Of a stretch of 64,000 nucleotides of DNA, positions 40,201-50,039 are shown one piece after another. Origin of the DNA: Bathymodiolus brooksi. Its lineage: Eukaryota > Mollusca > Bivalvia > Mytilida > Modiolidae. The notes below the pieces were generated by a model that worked only from the letters and a program-made list of their open reading frames with translations, did not search any database and was not told the origin of the DNA. The first letter of the stretch is position 1; each line of letters opens with the position of its first letter. The DNA is taken from the NCBI GenBank assembly GCA_963680875.1, contig OY804578.1, positions 4,030,001 to 4,094,000 of the forward strand, written 5' to 3'. The position numbers and the translations under genes are program-made.

Positions 40201-40830
40201 AAGGTAATAATAACTCATATCGTAGCTATATATGGACTCATTCATCTGCTCAAGTTTAAGGTAATAATAACTCATATCGTAGCTATTTATGGACTCATTC
40301 ATCTACTCAAGTTTAAGGTAATAATAACTCATATCGTAGCTATATATGGACTCATTCATCTGCTCAAGTTTAAGGTAATAATAACTCATATATCGTAGCT
40401 ATATATGGACTCATTCATCTGCTCAAGTTTAAGGTAATAATAACTCATATCATAGCTATATATGGACTCATTCATCTGCTCAAGTTTAAGGTAATAATAA
40501 CTCATATCGTAGCTATATATGGACTCATTCATCTGCTCAAGTTTAAGGTAATAATAACTCATATCGTAGCTATATATGGACTCATTCATCTGCTCAAGTT
40601 TAAGGTAATAATAACTCGTATCGTAGCTATATATCAATGGACTCATTCATCTGCTCAAGTTTAAGGTAATAATAACTCATATCATAGCTATATATGGACT
40701 CATTCATCTACTCAAGTTTAAGGTAATAATAACTCATATCGTAGCTATATATGGACTCATTCATCTACTCAAGTTTAAGGTAATTGTAACTCATATCGTA
40801 GCTATATATGAACTCATTCATCTACTCAAG
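25293..40830 (+). repeat. 57-bp satellite, shortened derivative, about 270 copies
   Basis: The unit GTAATAATAACTCATATCGT then AGCTATATATGGACTCATTC then ATCTGCTCAAGTTTAAG is 57 bp. It keeps the exon end (GGACTCATTCATCT.CTCAAGTTTAAG) and splice donor but lacks about 20 bp of the 77-bp form. Variants GTAATTGTA, CCTTC, TACTC and TTTATGG are mixed. Segmental duplications are visible: GTTAAAGG occurs at 31340, 34962, 36381 and 38832, spaced 3622, 1419 and 2451 bp, and a 3-bp-deleted unit shows the same spacings. Long open frames arise because 57 is divisible by three; scattered indels break them. I do not call them coding. Confidence 0.96.
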
Positions 40831-40849
40831 ATTAATTAATATCAATTTA

Positions 40850-41985
40850 CTTGTAATTTTATAATGGGGAGATTTAATTTACACTGATCTATTTATAATT
40901 TTATAATGGGGAGACTTAATTGACACTGATCTATTTATAATTTTATAATGGGGAGATTTAATTGACGCTGATCTGTTTTTAATTTTATAATGGGCAGACG
41001 ATCTATTTATAATTGTTTAATGGGGAGATTTATTTGACACTGATCTGTTTATAATTTTATAATGGGGAGACTTAATTGACACTGATATGTTTGTAATTTT
41101 ATAATGGGGAGACTTAATTGACACTGATCTATTTATAATTTTATAATGGGAAGACTTAATTGACACTGATCGATTTATAATTTTATAATGGGGAGACTTA
41201 ATTAACACTGATCTGTTTGTAATTTTATAATGGGGAGACTTAATTGACACTGTTCTGTTTGTAATTTTATAATGGGCAGACGATCTATTTATAATTGTTT
41301 AATGGGGAGATTTATTTGACACTGATCTGTTTATAATTTTATAATGGGGAGACTTAATTGACACTGATATGTTTGTAATTTTATAATGGGGAGACTTAAT
41401 TGACACTGATCTATTTATAATTGTATAATGGGAAGACTTAATTGACACTGATCGATTTATAATTTTATAATGGGGAGACTTAATTAACACTGATCTGTTT
41501 GTAATTTTATAATGGGGAGACTTAATTGACACTGATCTGTGTATAGCTTTATAATGGGGAGATTTAATTGACATTGATCTATTTGTAATTTTATAATGGG
41601 GAGACTTAATTGACACTGGTCTGTTTGTAATTTTATAATGGGGAGATTTAATTGACACTGATCTATTTGTAATTTTATAATGGGGAGACTTAATTGACAC
41701 TGATCTGTTTGTAATTTTATAATGGGGAGACTTAATTGACACTGGTCTGTTTGTAGCTTTATAATGGGGAAACTTAATTGACACCGATCTGTTTTTAATA
41801 TTATAATGGGGAGGCTTGATTGAAACTGATCTTTTTGTAATTTTATAAGAAGACTTTATTGACACTGATCTTTTTTTAATTTTATAACGGGGAGATTTAA
41901 TTGACACTGATCTATTTATAATTTTATAATGGGGAGATTTAATTGACACTGATCTGTTTTTAATATTATAATGGGTAGATTTAAT
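40850..41985 (+). repeat. 42-bp tandem array, about 27 copies
   Basis: The unit is AATTTTATAATGGGGAGACT TAATTGACACTGATCTGTTTAT, varying at several sites. A shortened unit reading ATGGGCAGACGATCTATTTA occurs at about 40990 and 41272, 282 bp apart, showing a local block duplication. Minus-strand open frames of 77 and 216 codons are period artefacts. I found no link to the neighbouring exon. Confidence 0.95.
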
Positions 41986-42041
41986 TAAAATGTATTTAAT
42001 TTTATTTGTTATTTAATATTATTTTTTTATTTATGTTCTAG

Positions 42042-42155
42042 CTGATATACTATCGATTGAAAAGCAGTAACATTTTAGTTGGGCGTGGAGGTATATGTAA
42101 ATTATCTGGATTTGGATTTCCACATGATATCACAGACAGAAATTTGTACGACAAT
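42042..42155 (+). CDS. Exon: degenerate catalytic loop and DFG region
   Basis: The acceptor TTTATGTTCTAG and donor AAT|GTAAGT frame 38 codons in phase 0 at both ends. The sequence LIYYRLKSSNILVGR aligns with the catalytic loop HRDLAARNILV: H, R and the catalytic D become Y, Y and R, while N and ILV stay. CKLSGFGFPHDI aligns with KISDFGLA: the magnesium-binding D is replaced by G. With both aspartates missing, phosphotransfer by the usual mechanism is not expected. The glycine-for-aspartate DFG change recalls STYK1, from memory. Confidence 0.93.
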
Positions 42156-42301
42156 GTAAGTGATAGACTTAATAGCTAATTAATATTGTAAATACACTTT
42201 AGTTGTGTCATATTACAAGGTGAATTAAACATTTTGTATTTAATAATGGCCTTTATACTGAGGCTATTTATTTCTTTGTTGTTTGAGCTAACATATAGAG
42301 A

Positions 42302-42564
42302 GGGGCCGCTGTGGTCATGATCGTGTAGTAGTTGGATTTACAACTACCTATATATGCAATCAGTGCCTTTCACCACTGATGTTGTTAGTTCGAATCTCGA
42401 TCGGGGTAAGGTGTATAACATTATGTGATAAAATTTATCAGTGACTTGCGACAGGTCGGTGGTTTTCTCCGGGTCCTACGGTTTCCTCCACCAATTAACT
42501 GGCCGCCACGATATAACTGAAATATTGTTGTAAGTGGCGTTAAACACCATCAAACAAACAAAGC
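42302..42564 (+). mobile_element. tRNA-derived SINE, copy D
   Basis: The SINE has perfect 12-bp target duplications AACATATAGAGA at 42290-42301 and 42565-42576. The head GGGGCCGCTGTGGTCATGAT, the motif AGTTCGAATCTC, TTTTCTCCGGGTCCTACGG and the CACGATATAACTGAAATATT tail, ending CACCATCAAACAAACAAAG, match the other copies. Confidence 0.94.
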
Positions 42565-42580
42565 AACATATAGAGATGAC

Positions 42581-43512
42581 TACCGTAAATTAGGATATTT
42601 TGGCGATTTTCTGTCAAAATGTGGATGTTTAATTTTTGGTGCTTTCCAAAATATTATTGTTTTATTTTGGTGCTTTTCAAATGGTTAGAAAAAAATAAAT
42701 GCTCGTGACCAATGTTTTTTTTTATATTATAGATGAAAATAAGTCAAGTACCACCGGTATCTCACCGGAAGTTTGTTTAAAAAAGTAACTAAGAAATTGG
42801 ATACGGACGAAATACAAATACTTTTTCCGGATGGCATCATCTGTGGATGAAAATTAATAAATAGTGATAAAATATTTATTATCTAAGATGATAAGATGAA
42901 CAAAACAACATCAAACTCAAATTCAAAATATAATTAATTTTCTTTTCTTTACCATAACGATACCGTTATCAAACCACTGATCTGTAATGGTCTACCTGCA
43001 TAGGCTACCTTAATTAACGTTTGTCAATAGGTGTTTTTACAACAGGTGTGAAATCCGTAGCAATTTATTTGACTGACGACTGCCGGTATACTAATCATAC
43101 AATAAAAATGTCAATGATTAAGACCCTAGAGCTAAATTGACAATTAACATTTAGTTTCTTGTGAAAATTATTATGCACATATTGTTAAATTATAAGCTTT
43201 ATTTATGTCTGGAGTAGATCTGCTTTAAGTCATTACAACTGATAGCTGTGGATTATTGAAGTATTTGCTTGTTTTATGCGTCTTGTGTTACTTGGACTAT
43301 CTGATTTGATTTATATATTTTTTCGCAAAGTTGAATGCAAATGAAAGACTCGCCCGTGATTTCGCATTTATAACTTTTATAACTTTTATAAAATATTGGT
43401 ATTTTATATTTTAGCGGACGTTATTTTTTGGCGTGTTCAATTTTGACACTTTCATGAGAGGCACCAAATAAACCAAAATAAAACTACGGCCAAAATATCC
43501 CAATTTACGGTA
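42581..43512. mobile_element. Non-autonomous DNA transposon with terminal inverted repeats
   Basis: The left end TACCGTAAATTAGGATATTT(TGGC) is the near-perfect inverse of the right end (GCCA)AAATATCCCAATTTACGGTA, with one mismatch in 24 bp. Weaker inverted similarity extends inward (TTTTTGGTGC against GCACCAAATAAACC). Both ends begin or end in TA, so a TA target is possible, as in Tc1/mariner-type elements. The 932-bp element has no long open frame and must rely on a transposase elsewhere. It starts four bases after the SINE's target duplication. Confidence 0.85.
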
Positions 43513-44026
43513 TTTATTGGCTGTTTTGTCATCTTCCTTTCTCAGTTCACAACTCCTTTAACCCCATTATGATTCAACCAAACTTGACCACATTCCATCT
43601 CACAGGCCAGTATCTGAGTAAAGCATATTATTAAAGCTCATCTTAATGAGTTATTTATGAGTCAATAAAGAAAATTGTCAATTATATTTTGGAAAAGGAC
43701 TAAATGGAGCCCAAATTCTGAAATTTTTGCATATTTTGAAGATATTCACAATTTTTATTTTTCATCTAATTTTCACATGCTTGATGTGTTTTTTCTTTCG
43801 ATTGATTATGTCAGGAGCTTCAGATTATGGTTTCCGAGTTAAAATTGATTGCAACAAACTTGTGCTGGAGAAATCCCTTGTTGACTTGCAAGCTGCACCC
43901 TGCATAACCCTCTATTCTAATTCTAGAAAAGATTGTTTAACAATTGTATGAATTAGTGATTGGTCAATTCCAATGGCCAACACCTTTGTGTTTCCTGTTA
44001 TTCTAATGCAGGATTTATTTTTTCAG
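43513..44026. other. Intron sequence, nothing recognised
   Basis: Ordinary intron lies between the inverted-repeat element and the next acceptor. An open frame at 43727-43951 lacks splice context and resembles nothing I know. An in-frame alternative acceptor CTAATGCAG at 44011 would add five codons (DLFFQ) to the following exon. Confidence 0.45.
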
Positions 44027-44138
44027 GATACACTCCCAATTCAATGGATGTCACCAGAATCAATAAAACATGACAAGTATAATTACAGAACAGACATTTG
44101 GTCCTATGGTGTCCTTCTGTGGGAAATAGTCCATTTTG
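44027..44138 (+). CDS. Exon: activation segment end, SPE motif and alpha-F
   Basis: The acceptor ATTTTTTCAG and donor TTTTG|GTAAGT frame 112 nt (entry phase 0, exit phase 1). DTLPIQWMSPESIKHDKYNY is the P+1 loop with SPE in place of APE, and TDIWSYGVLLWEIVHFG is the conserved alpha-F with its structural aspartate. The PxxWMxPE form is tyrosine-kinase-like. The C-lobe scaffold is thus preserved although catalytic residues upstream are lost. The exon's donor is the first base of the following 66-bp array. Confidence 0.95.
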
Positions 44139-44798
44139 GTAAGTTCCGTGGCCTTGGACTGATAAATGGGCTGATATGAGTTTACAATGTAAAACCTGTA
44201 TCAGGTAAGTTCCTTGGCCTTGGACTGATAAATGGGCTGATATGAGTTTACAATGTAAAACCTGTATCAGGTAAGTTCCTTGGCCTTGGACTGATAAATG
44301 GGCTGATATGAGTTTACAATGTAAAACCTGTATCAGGTAAGTTCCTTGGCCTTGGACTGATAAATGGGCTGATATGAGTTTACAATGTAAAACCTGTATC
44401 AGGTAAGTTCCTTGGCCTTGGACTGATAAATGGGCTGATATGAGTTTACAATGTAAAACCTGTATCAGGTAAGTTCCTTGGCCTTGGACTGATAAATGGG
44501 CTGATATGAGTTTACAATGTAAAACCTGTATCAGGTAAGTTCCTTGGCCTTGGACTGATAAATGGGCTGATATGAGTTTACAATGTAAAACCTGTATCAG
44601 GTAAGTTCCTTGGCCTTGGACTGATAAATGGGCTGATATGAGTTTACAATGTAAAACCTGTATCAGGTAAGTTCCTTGGCCTTGGACTGATAAATGGGCT
44701 GATATGAGTTTACAATGTAAAACCTGTATCAGGTAAGTTCCTTGGCCTTGGACTGATAAATGGGCTGATATGAGTTTACAATGTAAAACCTGTATTAG
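44139..44798 (+). repeat. 66-bp tandem repeat, 10 copies, each starting with a 5' splice site
   Basis: The unit starts GTAAGTTCCTTGGCCTTGGA and ends AACCTGTATCAG. The first unit begins exactly at the exon's donor (44139). Units are nearly identical: the first reads TTCCGTGG where the others read TTCCTTGG, and the last ends GTATTAGCC. From the second copy on, each junction reads ATCAG|GTAAGT, a better donor match than the genuine TTTTG|GTAAGT. Confidence 0.97.
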
Positions 44799-45031
44799 CC
44801 TTCACACACAATACTTCCTGCATCTCTTATGTAGTTACCAAAACAATTGATGACAAACTTTATTTAATAGAAACAAGTAAAAACACGGGGGGGGGAACTC
44901 AGGTGCTCTGGAAGGGTAGGCAGTTCCTGCTCTACTAGTGACATCTGTCGTGCTACTCTAGTTACAAAGCCAGTGATAAGTCATGAATGAGGAATGGACC
45001 AGTAAGTGTTCACTGTAGTGTTATATCATTA
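44799..45031. other. Intron with interspersed-repeat-like sequence
   Basis: The stretch includes a G run (44887-44896) and GGTGCTCTGGAAGGGTAGGC AGTTCCTGC, which resembles a repeat I associate with bivalve genomes. It was not assigned. Confidence 0.4.
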
Positions 45032-45052
45032 CACTTACAGGTTTAGTAACCA

Positions 45053-45409
45053 CATCGGTGGGATTATGGTTAGTGTGATCGCCTCGAGTGCGGTAGAACG
45101 TGGGTTCGAGCCCCGATCGGGTCATACCAAAGGCTATAAAATTGGTATGTGTTGCTTGTCCGCTAAGTACGCAGCATTAAGGAGAAAGAACAAAGACTGG
45201 TCTGCTTGGAATCAGAATAATGTGCCAGAGTGGAGCGACATATCTACCCATGGACTGTTGTTTCAGTGAGCTAGCACTATAAAAATCCAACTTAGCGTGT
45301 TGGTCTAGAGCAAAGCGGACCTCATCATCATCTCATTGAAAATTAACTTGTTCTCGCCATGACATAGCTGAAAAATTGCTGAATTGGCATTAAACAACAA
45401 TCACTCACT
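45053..45409 (+). mobile_element. SINE inserted across a 3' splice site
   Basis: The tRNA-like head reads GGTTAGTGTGATCGCCTCGA with B-box GGGTTCGAGCCCC. The middle is unlike the other SINEs here, and the tail is ATAGCTGAAAAATTGCTGAA then TCACTCACTCAC. The flanks CACTTACAGGTTTAGTAACCA (45032-45052) and CACTTACAGGTTTGTCACCA (45410-45429) are near-identical and read as a target-site duplication of about 18-20 bp. That duplication holds the acceptor and first exon bases. An 87-codon open frame in the element is fortuitous. Confidence 0.85.
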
Positions 45410-45418
45410 CACTTACAG

Positions 45419-45515
45419 GTTTGTCACCATACCCTGGACTTGAGTTGACAGAAACTAAAGAGAGAATATTATCTGGAGAGAGACTGACACATCCTCTACA
45501 TTGTAGTACAGATTT
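45419..45515 (+). CDS. Exon: alpha-F/alpha-G region
   Basis: The acceptor CACTCACTTACAG lies in the SINE tail and target duplication; the donor is GATTT|GTAAGT. The 97-nt exon (entry phase 1, exit phase 2) encodes LSPYPGLELTETKERILSGE then RLTHPLHCSTDL. This corresponds to the usual GxxPYPG...E....L..G.R...P..C segment of tyrosine kinases. The split codon TT|G joins to the last exon as Leu-Tyr-Lys. The acceptor's pyrimidine tract now comes from SINE (CACT)n sequence. Confidence 0.93.
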
Positions 45516-45529
45516 GTAAGTATATATAG

Positions 45530-48500
45530 TTATATGTCTGGTATTTCGTTATTAGTTAGTGATGGTACATATGTCTGGTATCTTGTTATTTGTTAGTAAT
45601 GGTACATATGTCTGTTTTCTTGTTATTAGTTAGTGATGGTACATATGTCTGGTATCTTGTTATTAGTTAGTGATGGTACATATGTCTGGTATCTTGTTAT
45701 TAGTTAGTGATGGTACATATGTCTGGTATCTTGTTATTAGTTAGTGATGGTACATATGTCTGGTATCTTGTTATTAGTTAGTGATGGTACATATGTTTGG
45801 TATCTTGTTATTAGTTAGTGATGGTACATATGTCTGGTATCTTGTTATTAGTTAGTGATGGTACATATGTCTGTTATCTTGTTATTAGTTAGTAATGGTA
45901 CATATGTCTGGTATCTTGTTATTAGTTAGTGATGGTACATATGTCTGGTATCTTGTTATTAGTTAGTGATGGTACATATGTCTGGTATCTTGTTATTAGT
46001 TAGTCATGATACATAAGTCTGGTATCTTGTTATTAGTTAGTGATGGTACATATGTCTGTTTTCTTGTTATTAGTTAGTGATGGTACATATGTCTGGTATC
46101 TTGTTATTAGTTAGTGATGGTACATATGTCTGGTATCTTGTTATTAGTTAGTGATGGTACATATGTCTGGTATCTTGTTATTAGTTAGTAATGGTACATA
46201 TGTCTGGTATCTTGTTATTAGTTAGTGATGGTACATATGTCTGGTATCTTGTTATTAGTTAGTGATGATACATAGGTCTGTTATCTTGTTATTAGTTAGT
46301 GATGGTACATATGTCTGGTATCTTGTTATTAGTTAGTGATGGTACATATGTCTGGTATCTTGTTATTAGTTAGTGATGGTACATATGTCTGGTATCTTGT
46401 TATTAGTTAGTGATGGTACATAGGTCTGTTATCTTGTTATTAGTTAGTGATGGTACATATGTCTGGTATCTTGTTATTAGTTAGTGATGGTACATATGTC
46501 TGGTATCTTTTTATTAGTTAGTGATGGTACATATGTCTGGTATCTTGTTATTAGTTAGTGATGGTACATATGTCTGGTATCTTATTATTTGTTAGTAATG
46601 GTACATATGTCTGTTTTCTTGTTATTAGTTAGTGATGGTACATATGTCTGGTATCTTGTTATTAGTTAGTGATGGTACATATGTCTGGTATCTTGTTATT
46701 AGTTAGTCATGTTACATATGTCTGGTATCTTGTTATTTGTTAATAATGGTACATATGTCTGTTATCTTGTTATTAGTTAGTCATGATACATATGTCTGGT
46801 ATCTTGTTATTTGTTAGTAATGGTACATATGTCTGGTATCTTGTTATTAGTTAGTCACGATACATGTCTGGTATCTTGTTATTAGTTAGTGATGGTACAT
46901 ATGTCTGGTATCTTGTTATTTGTTAGTCATGATACATATGTCTGGTATCTTGTTATTAGTTAGTGATGGTACATATGTCTGGTATCTTGTTATTAGTTAG
47001 TGATGGTACATATGTCTGGTATCTTTTTATTTGTTAGTAATGGTACATATGTCTGTTATATTGTTATTGGTTAGTCATGATACATATGTCTGGTATCTTG
47101 TTATTTGTTAGTAATGGTACATATGTCTGGTATCTTGTTATTAGTTAGTCACGATACATGTCTGGTATCTTGTTATTAGTTAGTGATGGTACATATGTCT
47201 GGTATCTTGTTATTTGTTAGTCATGATACATATGTCTGGTATCTTGTTATTAGTTAGTGATGGTACATATGTCTGGTATCTTGTTATTAGTTAGTGATGG
47301 TACATATGTCTGGTATCTTTTTATTTGTTAGTAATGGTACATATGTCTGTTATATTGTTATTGGTTAGTCATGATACATATGTCAGGTATCTTTTTATTT
47401 GTTAGTAATGGTACATATGTCTGTTATCTTGTTATTAGTTAGTCATGATACATATGTCTGGTATCTTGTTATTAGTTAGTGATGGTACATATGTCTGGTA
47501 TCTTGTTATTAGTTAGTCATGATACATATGTCTGGTATCTTGTTATTAGTTAGTGATGGTACATATGTCTGGTATCTTGTTATTTGTTAGTAATGGTACA
47601 TATGTCTGGTTTCTTGTTATTAGTTAGTGATGGTACATATGTCTGGTATCTTGTTATTAGTTAGTGATGGTACATATGTCTGGTATCTTGTTATTAGTTA
47701 GTGATGGTACATATGTTTGGTATCTTGTTATTAGTTAGTGATGGTACATATGTCTGGTATCTTGTTATTAGTTAGTCATGATACATAAGTCTGGTATCTT
47801 GTTATTAGTTAGTGATGGTACATATGTCTGTTTTCTTGTTATTAGTTAGTGATGGTACATATGTCTGGTATCTTGTTATTAGTTAGTGATGGTACATATG
47901 TCTGGTATCTTGTTATTAGTTAGTGATGGTACATATGTCTGGTATCTTGTTATTAGTTAGTAATGGTACATATGTCTGGTATCTTGTTATTAGTTAGTGA
48001 TGGTACATATGTCTGGTATCTTGTTATTAGTTAGTGATGATACATAGGTCTGTTATCTTGTTATTAGTTAGTGATGGTACATATGTCTGGTATCTTGTTA
48101 TTAGTTAGTGATGGTACATATGTCTGGTATCTTGTTATTAGTTAGTGATGGTACATATGTCTGGTATCTTGTTATTAGTTAGTGATGGTACATAGGTCTG
48201 TTATCTTGTTATTAGTTAGTGATGGTACATATGTCTGGTATCTTGTTATTAGTTAGTGATGGTACATATGTCTGGTATCTTTTTATTAGTTAGTGATGGT
48301 ACATATGTCTGGTATCTTGTTATTAGTTAGTGATGGTACATATGTCTGGTATCTTATTATTTGTTAGTAATGGTACATATGTCTGTTTTCTTGTTATTAG
48401 TTAGTGATGGTACATATGTCTGGTATCTTGTTATTAGTTAGTGATGGTACATATGTCTGGTATCTTGTTATTAGTTAGTCATGTTACATATGTCTGGTAT

Positions 48501-49737
48501 CTTGTTATTTGTTAATAATGGTACATATGTCTGTTATCTTGTTATTAGTTAGTCATGATACATATGTCTGGTATCTTGTTATTTGTTAGTAATGGTACAT
48601 ATGTCTGGTATCTTGTTATTAGTTAGTCACGATACATGTCTGGTATCTTGTTATTAGTTAGTGATGGTACATATGTCTGGTATCTTGTTATTTGTTAGTC
48701 ATGATACATATGTCTGGTATCTTGTTATTAGTTAGTGATGGTACATATGTCTGGTATCTTGTTATTAGTTAGTGATGGTACATATGTCTGGTATCTTTTT
48801 ATTTGTTAGTAATGGTACATATGTCTGTTATATTATTATTGGTTAGTCATGATACATATGTCAGGTATCTTTTTATTTGTTAGTAATGGTACATATGTCT
48901 GTTATCTTGTTATTAGTTAGTCATGATACATATGTCTGGTATCTTGTTATTAGTTAGTGATGGTACATATGTCTGGTATCTTGTTATTAGTTAGTCATGA
49001 TACATATGTCTGGTATCTTGTTATTAGTTAGTGATGGTACATAGGTCTGGTATCTTGTTATTTGTTAGTAATGGTACATATGTCTGGTTTCTTGTTATTA
49101 GTTAGTGATGGTACATATGTCTGGTATCTTGTTATTAGTTAGTGATGGTACATATGTCTGGTATCTTGTTATTAGTTAGTGATGGTACATATGTCTGGTA
49201 TCTTGTTATTAGTTAGCCATGATACATATGTCTGGTATCTTGTTATTAGTTAGTGATGGTACATATGTCTGGTATCTTGTTATTTGTTAGTGATGGTACA
49301 TATGTCTGTTTTCTTGTTATTAGTTAGTGATGGTACATATGTCTGGTATCTTGTTATTAGTTAGTGATGGTACATATGTCTGGTATCTTGTTATTAGTTA
49401 GTGATGGTACATATGTCTGGTATCTTGTTATTAGTTAGTGATGGTACATATGTCTGGTATCTTTTTATTAGATAGAGATGGTACATATGTCTGGTATCTT
49501 GTTATTAGTTAGTGATGGTACATATGTTTGGTATCTTGTTATTAGTTAGTGATGGTACATATGTCTGGTATCTTGTTATTAGTTAGTGATGGTATATATG
49601 TCTGGTATCTTGTTATTAGTTAGTGATGGTACATATGTCTGGTATCTTGTTATTAGTTAGTGATGGTACATATGTCTGGTATCTTGTTATTAGTTAGTGA
49701 TGGTACATATGTCTGGTATCTTGTTATTAGTTAGTGA
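45530..49737 (+). repeat. 37-bp tandem array, about 114 copies
   Basis: The unit ATGTCTGGTATCTTGTTATT then AGTTAGTGATGGTACAT begins about 15 bp after the donor of the preceding exon. Common variants are TTTGTTAGTAATGG, CATGATACAT and CATAGGTCTG. Rare variants recur 1772 bp apart (ACATAAGTCT 46011/47783, GATACATAGG 46267/48039, CACGATACATG 46856/48628), showing a duplicated block. All frames contain frequent stops. Confidence 0.96.
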
Positions 49738-50039
49738 CAGTATACGTGGACATCAAATCTAAAAATTAAACAAATTTACATTTTCATGGTAAGTCATTAC
49801 TTTGACACCTGGGGAATGTTCCATCATCATATTTTCCAGATATTATCAATAATTTAGCACATGTATCCTAAATGCACACATGTACTCATGTTTGATGCAT
49901 TGTTTTTATATCTAATTATTTTTGTTATTGTCATAATGGCATTGTTTTTATATCTATTTATTTTTGTTATTGTCATAATGGGCCTCTCTGCATTTATGCC
50001 TCGTTTGAAAGGGGAAAATAGAAAATTGGCGTACTAAAG
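49738..50039. other. Intron between two arrays
   Basis: Unique AT-rich sequence with one tandem duplication of about 43 bp near 49897-49981 (GCATTGTTTTTATATCTA ... GTTATTGTCATAATGG twice). No exon was recognised. Confidence 0.6.

Noticed and set aside
27071..40398. Long plus-strand frames with HIVAIYGLIHLLKFK repeats as coding sequence, and their minus-strand partners with MNESIYSYD
   Set aside because: The plus-strand frame is inherited from the duplicated exon end with a 57-bp period. The 77-bp founder units contain stops and the frame breaks at indels. Minus-strand frames are shadows.
41299..41949. Minus-strand 216-codon frame with SIKSPHYKITNRSV repeats
   Set aside because: It is the shadow of a 42-bp tandem array, with no other coding evidence.
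43727..43951. Possible extra exon or small hydrophobic protein
   Set aside because: It has no usable splice pair in phase with neighbouring exons, and adjacent kinase exons already join without it.
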